Shown here: piece by piece, positions 19,121 to 30,493 of the stretch | Numbering within the stretch: position 1 is the first letter of the stretch | How the letters are laid out: every line of letters starts with the position of its first letter | Assembly: GCA_902631295.1 (NCBI GenBank) | Contig: CACOXV010000009.1 | Location: forward strand, 1 to 64,000 | Direction: 5' to 3' | DNA length: 64,000 bases | Source: Paracoccaceae bacterium | GTDB lineage: Bacteria; Pseudomonadota; Alphaproteobacteria; Rhodobacterales; Rhodobacteraceae | The notes under the pieces: generated by a model | The model's database searches: none | What the model was told of the DNA's origin: nothing | The model's input: only the letters and a program-made list of their open reading frames with translations | Position numbers and translations under genes: made by a program

Positions 19121-19124
<4 letters not shown>
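18651..19124 (+). CDS. YcgN/UPF0260 family cysteine-cluster protein
   Basis: Conserved proteobacterial protein of unknown function with a cysteine-rich putative metal site. In the 157-residue product the cysteines group as CDGCGKCC (about residues 36-43), then C (ACRLF), C-x-C (ESCLCNDYE) and C (PECIKL), as in the CxxCxxCC-type proteins. It begins 2 bp after ribF and overlaps the following threonine aldolase by 4 bp (ATGA), so it sits inside a three-gene unit. No function is assigned. Confidence 0.92.
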
Positions 19125-22608
<3,484 letters not shown>

Positions 22609-22615
22609 TTAACAC

Positions 22616-22644
22616 ATAATAGCTTTTTTTTGTTCAAATGTCAC
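22616..22644 (-). promoter_or_regulatory. Candidate sigma-70-type promoter of gyrB
   Basis: Read on the minus strand there is GTGACA at 22644-22639 (5/6 to the -35 consensus), a 17-bp spacer rich in A, and TATTAT at 22621-22616 (5/6 to the -10 consensus). Transcription would begin near 22609, giving a short leader before the gyrB ATG at 22587. Confidence 0.6.
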
Positions 22645-22742
22645 GTGTTTCGATCTCTTTTCGCTTCGATAATTACTGCAGATTCTTATAATAACTTGCC
22701 TCTTTTTCTGTTGCCGTTAATGTATCTGAGAGGGGAGTGGAT

Positions 22743-23498
22743 ATGGCGATTGCTCAAATGAAATCAAATATAAATCATTGGCAAGAACGTATAGATATGG
22801 CAGCAGCATTTCGCTGGACTGAAAGGCTTAAGATGCATGAAGCCGTTGCTAATCACTTTTCGCTTGCAGTGAGTAGTGACGGAACCAAATTCCTTGTTAA
22901 TCCTAACATGGTTCATTTTTCAAGAATTAGAGCCAGCGATTTAATTGAGCTTGACTCAAAAAATCCTGACACAATGAACTTACCTAATGCACCAGATCCA
23001 ACAGCATGGGGTTTGCACGGCGCGCTGCATAGGCTTTGCCCGCATGCAAAGTGCGCAATGCATATTCACTCTGATTACGCAACTGTTTTGGCAAGCCTTG
23101 AAGATAGCAGGCTTCCTGCAATAGATCAGAATACTGCTATGTTCTTCAATAGAGTTATAGTTGATAATAATTATGGTGGGCTTGCCTTTGAAGAGGAAGG
23201 TGAAAGGTGCGCAGCACTTTTCTCAGACGAAAAGAAGAAGGTAATGGTCATGGGCAACCATGGAATTTTGGTAATCGGCAGTAATGTAGCAGAAACTTTT
23301 AATCGCATGTACTATTTCGAACGGGCAGCCAAAACTTACATAAAAGCACTTCAAACAGGTATGAAACTTAAGATCTTACCAGATAACATTGCTGAAAAGA
23401 CAGCAAGCGAACTTGAAAACTATCCAAGTGATGACTGTAAACACTTAAATGAATTAAAGAAAATTCTGATCAATGAGGGATCAGATTTTCAATCATAA
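22743..23498 (+). CDS. Class II aldolase/adducin family protein
   Basis: Zn-dependent aldolase/epimerase-fold protein of the L-fuculose-phosphate aldolase/adducin family; substrate unknown. The 251-residue product has the metal-site histidines in CAMHIHSDYATVLA and a third in MGNHGILVIG, plus LHGALHRLCPHAKC. The Asn/Ser-rich phosphate loop of sugar aldolases is not clear, so it may not be a sugar-phosphate aldolase. I choose ATG 22743, 6 nt after AGGGGAG. The GTG at 22737 is part of that ribosome site. It is transcribed divergently from gyrB across 155 bp. Confidence 0.85.
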   Translation: MAIAQMKSNINHWQERIDMAAAFRWTERLKMHEAVANHFSLAVSSDGTKFLVNPNMVHFSRIRASDLIELDSKNPDTMNLPNAPDPTAWGLHGALHRLCPHAKCAMHIHSDYATVLASLEDSRLPAIDQNTAMFFNRVIVDNNYGGLAFEEEGERCAALFSDEKKKVMVMGNHGILVIGSNVAETFNRMYYFERAAKTYIKALQTGMKLKILPDNIAEKTASELENYPSDDCKHLNELKKILINEGSDFQS

Positions 23499-23524
23499 AG
23501 AAAGCAAATCTGAATCAATTTTAT

Positions 23525-23545
23525 TGCGAATGATTATCAATTGCA
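23525..23545. promoter_or_regulatory. Candidate Fur-family (Mur/Fur/Irr-type) operator upstream of the metal ABC operon
   Basis: A 21-bp imperfect palindrome with outer half-sites TGCgAaTGAT and ATCAaTtGCA; 8 of 10 symmetric pairs match. It contains an AATGATTATCAATT core resembling Fur boxes. It lies 60-80 bp before the substrate-binding protein gene and directly abuts a TTGACA -35 element, so a bound repressor would block the promoter. Confidence 0.55.
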
Positions 23546-23575
23546 TTGACAAGCTATTAGATCTCTCTAAATATT
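23546..23575 (+). promoter_or_regulatory. Candidate promoter of the manganese-type ABC operon
   Basis: TTGACA (23546-23551, 6/6 to the -35 consensus), an 18-bp spacer and AATATT (23570-23575, 4/6 to the -10 consensus). The -35 element touches the palindromic operator just upstream. The implied leader is about 25 nt. Confidence 0.45.
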
Positions 23576-23605
23576 GCAGAGTTAACTTACCTAAGAAATT
23601 ACCTT

Positions 23606-24508
23606 ATGAAAATTATCAATAAAATTCGTTTATTCAACACAGCATGGGTTTTCATTTTGCTATGCTTCATATTGACTAGCTATCTTTCTGCAGAAAAATT
23701 TAAAGCTGTCACTACTTTTACCGTAATCGCCGACATGGCACAAAATGTAGCCGGTGAAAATGCAATCGTTGAGTCAATCACTAAGGCTGGGGCAGAAATT
23801 CATGGATACCAACCCACCCCAAGAGATATCGTTAAGGCACAAGATGCTGATTTAATATTTTGGAATGGGTTAAATTTAGAACTTTGGTTTGAACAGTTCT
23901 TTTCAAATCTCTCTAATATCCCAAGCGCTATTCTTACAAAGGGCATAACTCCAATAAGTATTAAGGACGGAGAATATTCTGGTTTACCAAACCCTCATGC
24001 ATGGATGAGCTTAGAAAGTTCCTTAATTTATGTAGATAACATAAGAGACGCGTTTGTGAAACACGACCCCACAAACGCAATTTCTTATAAAACCAATGCT
24101 GAAGCCTACAAACAGAAAATTAAAGATACAATTTTACCATTGAAAAACGCAGTACTAAAGGTTCCAAAAGAAAAAAGATGGCTGGTATCATGTGAAGGAG
24201 CATTTAGTTACTTGGCTAGAGATTTTAAAATGAATGAATTGTATATTTGGCCAATAAATGCAGGCGCACAGGGAACTCCTAAACAAGTTAAGAAGGTAAT
24301 TGACAGTGTTAGGGAACATAACATCCCGGCCGTTTTTTGCGAAAGCACAATCTCTCAAGCACCAGCCCAACAAATTTCTCGAGAAACTGGAGCCACATAT
24401 GGCGGAGTTTTATATGTTGACAGCCTTACAAAAGCAAACGGACCAGTCCCAAGTTACATCGAGCTTTTGAAAGTAACATCGGAAACAATTGTCACAGGAC
24501 TTAAATAA
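23606..24508 (+). CDS. Metal ABC transporter substrate-binding protein, manganese/iron type
   Basis: Periplasmic cluster A-I binding protein that delivers divalent metal to the ABC importer encoded by the next three genes. An N-terminal signal segment (about residues 1-29, hydrophobic WVFILLCFILTSYLSA) is followed by the four metal ligands H66 (EIHGYQPTPRD), H131 (NPHAWMS), E197 (SCEGAFSY) and D272 (YVDSLTK). A His-His-Glu-Asp set is what Mn/Fe binders such as PsaA and SitA use, whereas zinc binders (ZnuA) have His at the third position and usually a His-rich loop, which is absent here. The preceding palindrome suggests metal-responsive control. sitA/mntC-like; I leave the symbol open. Confidence 0.93.
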   Translation: MKIINKIRLFNTAWVFILLCFILTSYLSAEKFKAVTTFTVIADMAQNVAGENAIVESITKAGAEIHGYQPTPRDIVKAQDADLIFWNGLNLELWFEQFFSNLSNIPSAILTKGITPISIKDGEYSGLPNPHAWMSLESSLIYVDNIRDAFVKHDPTNAISYKTNAEAYKQKIKDTILPLKNAVLKVPKEKRWLVSCEGAFSYLARDFKMNELYIWPINAGAQGTPKQVKKVIDSVREHNIPAVFCESTISQAPAQQISRETGATYGGVLYVDSLTKANGPVPSYIELLKVTSETIVTGLK

Positions 24509-24568
24509 CTGCTGTACACCGAATTAATATCAGATACCAACTTCATCCAAGATAGCAAAAATGGCCAA

Positions 24569-25426
24569 ATGAACGAAAAAAAATCCGGCATAGTAACTAA
24601 CGATTTAAACGTAACCTACAACAACGGAAATAAGGCCTTACGAAATGTCTCATTTGAAATACCCAGAAGCACAATAACGGCATTAGTAGGAGTTAATGGA
24701 GCTGGAAAATCAACTTTGTTCAAAGCGCTTATGGGTTTTATACCGACAATAAAGGGTGAAATATCGATTTTGGGTCAATCTGTAAAATCTGCACTTAAAA
24801 ATAATCATATCGCATATGTACCGCAAGCAGAAGAGGTCGACTGGTCATTTCCTGTGCTAGTCCAGGACGTCGTCATGATGGGTCGATATGGACATATGGG
24901 GTTTTTTCGAAAAACAACTTCAAATGATCTATTAGAAGTTGACTACGCTTTAAACCGTGTTGGCATGGAAGATTTTAAAAACCGCCAAATTGGTGAATTA
25001 TCGGGCGGCCAAAGAAAAAGAGTTTTTTTGGCTCGTGCATTGGCACAAAAAAGTGAAGTAATTTTGCTAGACGAACCTTTCACGGGAGTGGATGTAAAAA
25101 CAGAGACGGCCATAATCAAACTTCTTAGAGAAATGCGAAAAGAAGGCAAAATAATGCTTGTTTCAACCCATAACCTTGGGTCGGTTCCAGAATTTTGCGA
25201 TAGGACAATTTTAATTAAAGAAACGATACTAGCGTACGGAAAAACAGAAAAAACTTTTACACGACAAAATTTAGAACTCGCATTTGGTGGAGTTCTTAGG
25301 CATTTTGTTCTTAGTGGAACAGATCTTCATGACGACGACGATACGCGCGAAATCCGCGTGATTTCAGATGACGAGCGTCCCTTCGTCCTGTACGACAACG
25401 AAAACAAAAATGACAGAGATGCTTGA
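24569..25426 (+). CDS. Metal ABC transporter ATP-binding protein
   Basis: Cytoplasmic ATPase of the manganese-type importer. It has Walker A GVNGAGKST (about residues 36-44), Q-loop VPQAEEVDW, signature LSGGQRKRVFLARAL, Walker B VILLDEPF and the switch His in STHNLGS. An acidic tail (DLHDDDDTREIRVISDDERP) extends beyond the usual end of this family. Start ATG 24569; a preceding ATG at 24561 opens only a three-codon frame. It follows the binding-protein gene after 60 bp and overlaps or abuts the first permease. Confidence 0.95.
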   Translation: MNEKKSGIVTNDLNVTYNNGNKALRNVSFEIPRSTITALVGVNGAGKSTLFKALMGFIPTIKGEISILGQSVKSALKNNHIAYVPQAEEVDWSFPVLVQDVVMMGRYGHMGFFRKTTSNDLLEVDYALNRVGMEDFKNRQIGELSGGQRKRVFLARALAQKSEVILLDEPFTGVDVKTETAIIKLLREMRKEGKIMLVSTHNLGSVPEFCDRTILIKETILAYGKTEKTFTRQNLELAFGGVLRHFVLSGTDLHDDDDTREIRVISDDERPFVLYDNENKNDRDA

Positions 25427-26282
25427 TACTTTATTAGAGCCATTTTCTTATAGTTACATGATTAATGCCCTTTGGGTGAGTGCTTTAGTAGGAGGCGTTT
25501 GTGCTTTTATTTCAGCATACTTGATGTTGAAGGGCTGGTCCCTAATAGGCGATGCACTAAGCCATTCAATAGTTCCAGGGGTTGCTGGAGCCTATATGCT
25601 GGGACTGCCCTTCGCTCTTGGGGCTTTTGTTGCGGGAGGATTAGCCGCAGGCGCGATTCTTTTTTTACAACACCGCTCTAAACTCAAAGAAGACGCTATA
25701 ATAGGGATTATCTTTACTGCTTTCTTTGGACTGGGTTTATTTATGATATCAGTGTCCCCGATATCTGTGAGCATTCAAACCATTACAATGGGCAATATCC
25801 TTGCGATAACGCCGGCAGATACCTTCCAGTTGGCAATAATTGGCATTGTATCGCTTTGCATCCTTACAACGAAATGGAAAGACTTTATGGTTACATTTTT
25901 TGATGAAAACCATGCGAGGTCTATAGGTTTGAATCCTGGTGTTTTGAAAGTATTATTTTTTACAATTCTTGCTGCTTCTTGCGTTGCGGCACTTCAAACT
26001 GTTGGTGCGTTTTTAGTAATTGCAATGGTTGTTACTCCCGGGGCAACAGCTTATCTACTTACAGATAAATTTTCCAAATTGCTCGTTATAAGCATTCTTG
26101 TTGGCACGTTAAGTAGTTTCTTTGGTACTTACATTAGCTATTTTCTTGATGGCGCTACTGGCGGAATAATTGTCTCAATCTTAACCATAGTATTTATTTT
26201 TACTTTCATCTTTGCACCAAAACATGGATACCTTAATTCCAGACGCCGCGCCGCTTTAGAAGCAGATACTAATTATGTCTGA
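25410..26282 (+). CDS. Metal ABC transporter permease (first)
   Basis: Integral membrane permease of the ABC-3 family, with multiple hydrophobic segments starting at YMINALWVSALVGGVCAFISAYLML. The coupling-type motif GDALSHSIVPG and the segment AMVVTPGATAYLL are family hallmarks. I place the start at ATG 25410 (MTEMLDTLLEPF), overlapping the end of the ATPase gene by 17 bp. ATG 25419 is also possible, while ATG 25368 would give a long unlike N-terminus. With the next gene it forms a two-permease importer of the SitABCD layout. Confidence 0.92.
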   Translation: MTEMLDTLLEPFSYSYMINALWVSALVGGVCAFISAYLMLKGWSLIGDALSHSIVPGVAGAYMLGLPFALGAFVAGGLAAGAILFLQHRSKLKEDAIIGIIFTAFFGLGLFMISVSPISVSIQTITMGNILAITPADTFQLAIIGIVSLCILTTKWKDFMVTFFDENHARSIGLNPGVLKVLFFTILAASCVAALQTVGAFLVIAMVVTPGATAYLLTDKFSKLLVISILVGTLSSFFGTYISYFLDGATGGIIVSILTIVFIFTFIFAPKHGYLNSRRRAALEADTNYV

Positions 26283-27096
26283 AATATTAAGTGCGCCATT
26301 CCAATATAATTTTATGATAAACGCTTTCTTATTAACGGCTATCATATCTATACCATCAGCCTTAATTTCGTGCTATTTGGTGCTGAAGGGGTGGTCACTT
26401 ATGGGAGACGCAATAAGCCACTCCGTACTTCCTGGAATAATAATATCATACTTATTGCATATTCCTTTACTTATAGGAGCTTTCTGTTCTGGGATGATTT
26501 GCGCAGTTGCATCTGGATTTTTAAATGAAAATAGCAGGATCAAACAGGACACAATAATGGGTGTAGTTTTTTCGGGAATGTTTGGCTTTGGCATTGTTTT
26601 GTACTCAAAAGTGTCCACTGAAGTACACTTGGATCACATATTATTTGGAAATATACTTGGACTGAGCCTTGAGGACTTAATAATTTCTTTTTTAATTTCT
26701 GCAGCAGTTACAATCCTCATAACCATAAAGAGACAGGATTTGCTATTACATACTTTTGATCCAATACATGCTCGTTCAATTGGAATCCCAGTTCGCTTTT
26801 TGCATTACGGATTTCTAGCAATGGTATCCATAACAATAGTAGCCACTTTATCGGCTGTAGGAATAATACTATCAATTGGTTTATTGATTGCCCCCGGGGC
26901 AATAGCTTTTTTACTAACACAGCGGTTTGGCCAAATGCTTGTAATTGCAATGATAATATCTTTATTATCCAGCTTTTTAGGTATTTACATAAGTTTTTTT
27001 ATTGACAGCGCACCAGCACCAACAATTATTTTATTCCTCTCAGCCTTTTTCATTGGTGCGTTAATACACGCTAATATGAAACTTAAAATAAATTAA
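26275..27096 (+). CDS. Metal ABC transporter permease (second)
   Basis: Second ABC-3 family permease, a diverged paralogue of the preceding one: LVLKGWSLMGDAISHSVLPG parallels the same region there, as does LIAPGAIAFLLTQRFG. The 273 residues are mostly hydrophobic, consistent with eight or nine membrane helices. It overlaps the first permease by 8 bp, so translation is probably coupled and the two likely form a heterodimer. It ends the transporter operon; deoC follows after 88 bp. Confidence 0.93.
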   Translation: MSEILSAPFQYNFMINAFLLTAIISIPSALISCYLVLKGWSLMGDAISHSVLPGIIISYLLHIPLLIGAFCSGMICAVASGFLNENSRIKQDTIMGVVFSGMFGFGIVLYSKVSTEVHLDHILFGNILGLSLEDLIISFLISAAVTILITIKRQDLLLHTFDPIHARSIGIPVRFLHYGFLAMVSITIVATLSAVGIILSIGLLIAPGAIAFLLTQRFGQMLVIAMIISLLSSFLGIYISFFIDSAPAPTIILFLSAFFIGALIHANMKLKIN

Positions 27097-27184
27097 ATAT
27101 CTAGGATTTAGAGACTACTATATTGATATATTATTATGCACATGCGAATGTCTACTTTTTGCGAGACATGCCCGGTCATAAATT

Positions 27185-28141
27185 ATGAATGATAATTTAA
27201 TAAAAAGAAACGATGGATCTGAACTTGATGTGGATTGGGTTATGTCCCAGACCGCAAACACTTCGGCAATCGAACGCCGCGCCACCACTCTTGGCGCTCG
27301 CAGATCAATAAAAAAAGACCATCAGGCTGCCTGGCTTTTGCGAGCAATTTCTTGCATTGATCTTACGACCCTATCTGGAGACGATACAGAAGGTCGCGTA
27401 AGGAGGTTATGTGCTAAAGGAATCCGGCCTATTAGACCAGATTTAACAAGAGCCTTAGGAATAACTAATCTTCATGTTGGGGCTGTATGCGTATACCATG
27501 AGATGATTGCAACGGCGATCACAGCCCTGGGTAATAGCGGCATCCCAGTTGCCGCTGTATCAACCGGTTTCCCCGCCGGCCTATCTCCTTTAAGCACCCG
27601 ATTATTAGAAATCAATGAAAGTGTGGCAGCTGGTGCCAAGGAGATTGATATTGTTATTTCCCGTAGGCATGTACTCACACAGAACTGGCAAGAACTTTTT
27701 AATGAAGTTAAAGCATTTCGATCTGCCTGCGGACAAGCGCACTTAAAAACCATCTTGGCAACTGGCGAATTAGGAAGTCTAAGAAATGTCGCTCGCGCAT
27801 CAATGGTTTGTATGATGGCTGGAGCTGATTTCATTAAAACTTCAACTGGAAAAGAAAATGTTAATGCTACTCTTGCTACTTCTATTGTTATGGTGCGTGC
27901 TATCCGGGATTACTATGAACAAACAGGTTTTAAAGTAGGGTACAAACCAGCAGGTGGTATATCGAAAGCAAAAGACGCTTTAGTTTATTTAAGTCTAATA
28001 AAGGAAGAGTTAGGAACTGATTGGGTAGACGCTTCTTTATTTCGTTTTGGAGCATCTAGCCTTCTGGGAGATATTGAGCGACAATTAGAACATTATATAA
28101 CTGGTTCTTATTCAGCTAATTACAGGCATCCATTGGGGTAG
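27185..28141 (+). CDS. deoC: Deoxyribose-phosphate aldolase
   Basis: Cleaves 2-deoxy-D-ribose 5-phosphate to glyceraldehyde 3-phosphate and acetaldehyde in deoxynucleoside catabolism. The TIM-barrel enzyme shows the Schiff-base lysine K218 in DFIKTSTGK, the proton-relay lysine K254 in GYKPAGGI and the EIDIVI strand with D155. The product (318 residues) is of the longer, eukaryote/alphaproteobacterial type rather than the E. coli length. It is followed 3 bp later by an aldehyde dehydrogenase gene, which would oxidise the acetaldehyde released. Confidence 0.96.
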   Translation: MNDNLIKRNDGSELDVDWVMSQTANTSAIERRATTLGARRSIKKDHQAAWLLRAISCIDLTTLSGDDTEGRVRRLCAKGIRPIRPDLTRALGITNLHVGAVCVYHEMIATAITALGNSGIPVAAVSTGFPAGLSPLSTRLLEINESVAAGAKEIDIVISRRHVLTQNWQELFNEVKAFRSACGQAHLKTILATGELGSLRNVARASMVCMMAGADFIKTSTGKENVNATLATSIVMVRAIRDYYEQTGFKVGYKPAGGISKAKDALVYLSLIKEELGTDWVDASLFRFGASSLLGDIERQLEHYITGSYSANYRHPLG

Positions 28142-28144
28142 AAC

Positions 28145-30487
28145 ATGCAAATTAAAGAAATCTATGATAAAATGGACTACGGGGCAGCACCGGAAAGCTC
28201 TTTAGAAGCACACAATTGGCTTGAGAAACACAATTATAATTTTGGAAATTTTATCAACGGAAAATGGAAAAGTTGCAAAGACCACTTTGATACCATTAAT
28301 CCTTCTAACAACAAAGTATTAGCAAGAGTTGGCCAGTCATCACAAGCTGATATAGACTCTGCTGTAAAAGCAGCTAGGACCGCTCAAAAAAAGTGGTCTG
28401 AGGAAAGTGATCATAAACGTGCACGCATTCTATATGCCATCGCGCGTCTTTTACAGAAGAATTCTCGTCTTTTTGCTGTTTTGGAAACTTTAGATAATGG
28501 AAAACCAATAAGAGAATCGCGTGATATAGATATCCCTCTTGCGCAGCGGCACTTTTATTACCATGCCGGGATGGCCCAATTAATGAAGGCTGAACTTCCA
28601 AATCGCTCTCCAATAGGGGTATGTGGTCAAATTATTCCATGGAATTTTCCACTTCTAATGCTTTCTTGGAAAATAGCACCTGCCATAGCAATGGGTAATG
28701 CTGTCGTGCTGAAGCCTGCAGAATATACATCTTTAACAGCTCTTTTGTTCGCTGAGCTATGTATATCTGCGGGAGTTCCAAAAGGTCTGATAAATATTGT
28801 AACTGGCGATGGCAAAGTTGGCGAAATGATTGTTAACCATAAAGATATCAATAAAATTGCATTTACCGGATCAACAGAAGTTGGAAAATTAATAAGAGAA
28901 AAAACTGCCGGATCAGGCAAATCTTTAACACTCGAGCTGGGTGGAAAGTCTCCATTTGTTGTTTTTGATGATGCGGACCTGGACAGTGCTATTGAGGGCG
29001 TTGTTGACGCAATTTGGTTTAATCAAGGACAAGTTTGCTGTGCTGGATCTCGCCTATTAGTACATGAAGCCATTGCAGAAAAATTTTATAAAAAACTCAA
29101 AGCCCGAATGAAAACCCTACGCCTAGGAAATCCCTTGGACAAATCAATAGATATGGGCGCTATCATAGATAAAAAACAGCATGAAAAAATCAGCCGAATG
29201 GTTTCCCAGTCAAATGGTAAGGTTTATCAAGCCAATATACCATTACCCGAAGAAGGCTGTTTTTTTTCACCAACCTTAATCACAGACTTACATACTGCAG
29301 ATCCACTGATGCAGGAAGAAATCTTTGGTCCAGTACTGGTAAGCACAACTTTTAGAACACCTTCAGAAGCAATAGAACTATCGAACAATACTACGTTTGG
29401 ACTCGCCGCATCTATCTGGAGCGAAAATATCAATTTGTGCTTAGAACTCGCTCCTAAAATTAAAGCTGGGGTAGTGTGGATAAACGGAACAAATATGTTT
29501 GACGCTGCTGCTGGATTTGGCGGACTCAAACAAAGTGGATTTGGGCGAGAAGGTGGCTGGGAAGGTCTGCTAGCATATAGTAAATCAAAAAAACATTCAC
29601 CTGCTACTATTAAGTGTAAACCAGTTAAAAAACAAATTAGCAGAGTTGATCATATTGACCGAACTGCAAAACTTTACATTGGGGGAAAGCAGTGTCGCCC
29701 CGATAGTGGTTATTCCCAAACAGTTTTTGACTATAAAGGAAAGCCTGTAACCCAGGTGCCTTTATCAAATCGCAAAGATATCAGAAACGCTGTAGAAGCC
29801 ATGAACTCTGCAAGGTCTTGGTCTCACTCCACCGCACACTTGCGGGCTCAAATATTGTACTATCTGGCCGAAAACCTTTCAGCGAGAGCAGTAGAATTTA
29901 CAAATAATTTACAATTACTTACTGGGAGAGCGGATGCACAAATTGAAGTAGAGGCTAGTATTCAAAGACTATTTTTCTATGCGGCGTGGTCAGATAAATT
30001 CGATGGTAGCGCAAGAAGCGTACCCCTAAAAGCAATAGCACTCGTTATGAATGAAGCAATAGGCAACTGTGGTGTCATATGCGATGACAGGTACCCTCTG
30101 CTCGGATTTATATCAGCAATGGCACCATTATTTGCTACAGGTAATCGATCAATTATTATTCCTTCAGAACCTTTTTCTCCCATCGTAACTGACTTCTACC
30201 AAGTCCTAGATACTTCAGACGTGCCTCCAGGAACTGTAAATATATTGACTGGCAGGCATACTGTTTTGGCACTTGAGCTTGCTAGTCATATGGACATTGA
30301 AAGTGTCTGGAGCTTTTCAACATCAGATGTGTCAAGAGATATAGAAAAAGCTTCAGTTAGTAACTTAAAACGCACATGGGTTAGCAATGGCGAGAAACGG
30401 GACTGGTATAACGAAGAAAGTCAGGGCATACAGTTCCTAACGAACTCTATAGAAAACAAAACTATTTGGATTCCCTACGGTGAATAG
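28145..30487 (+). CDS. Bipartite aldehyde dehydrogenase, with a second partial ALDH domain at the C-terminus
   Basis: NAD(P)-dependent aldehyde dehydrogenase, probably oxidising the acetaldehyde made by DeoC. Residues about 1-480 form a complete ALDH: IPWNFP with N167, K190, ELGGKSP with E264 and FNQGQVCCAGSR with nucleophile C298, at spacings like those in classical ALDHs. Residues about 510-780 repeat the N-terminal cofactor domain in degraded form (LYIGGKQCRPDSGYSQTVFDYKG..., ending shortly after LTGRHTVLALELA) and lack a catalytic Cys region. Long ALDHs beside deoC occur in other Rhodobacterales. The second part may be structural, as in known two-part ALDH16-like enzymes. It lies 3 bp after deoC, in one operon. 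Confidence 0.9.
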   Translation: MQIKEIYDKMDYGAAPESSLEAHNWLEKHNYNFGNFINGKWKSCKDHFDTINPSNNKVLARVGQSSQADIDSAVKAARTAQKKWSEESDHKRARILYAIARLLQKNSRLFAVLETLDNGKPIRESRDIDIPLAQRHFYYHAGMAQLMKAELPNRSPIGVCGQIIPWNFPLLMLSWKIAPAIAMGNAVVLKPAEYTSLTALLFAELCISAGVPKGLINIVTGDGKVGEMIVNHKDINKIAFTGSTEVGKLIREKTAGSGKSLTLELGGKSPFVVFDDADLDSAIEGVVDAIWFNQGQVCCAGSRLLVHEAIAEKFYKKLKARMKTLRLGNPLDKSIDMGAIIDKKQHEKISRMVSQSNGKVYQANIPLPEEGCFFSPTLITDLHTADPLMQEEIFGPVLVSTTFRTPSEAIELSNNTTFGLAASIWSENINLCLELAPKIKAGVVWINGTNMFDAAAGFGGLKQSGFGREGGWEGLLAYSKSKKHSPATIKCKPVKKQISRVDHIDRTAKLYIGGKQCRPDSGYSQTVFDYKGKPVTQVPLSNRKDIRNAVEAMNSARSWSHSTAHLRAQILYYLAENLSARAVEFTNNLQLLTGRADAQIEVEASIQRLFFYAAWSDKFDGSARSVPLKAIALVMNEAIGNCGVICDDRYPLLGFISAMAPLFATGNRSIIIPSEPFSPIVTDFYQVLDTSDVPPGTVNILTGRHTVLALELASHMDIESVWSFSTSDVSRDIEKASVSNLKRTWVSNGEKRDWYNEESQGIQFLTNSIENKTIWIPYGE

Positions 30488-30493
30488 CCATTG

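Noticed and set aside
22636-22652. CACGTG-centred parS-like sequence between gyrB and the class II aldolase gene
   Set aside because: Only the CACGTG core and a few flanking bases match; the TTTC and GAAA arms are wrong, and it overlaps the gyrB -35 element.
24561-24572. ATG at 24561 as start of the ABC ATPase
   Set aside because: It opens a three-codon frame (M-A-K-stop) in another frame; the real start is ATG 24569.
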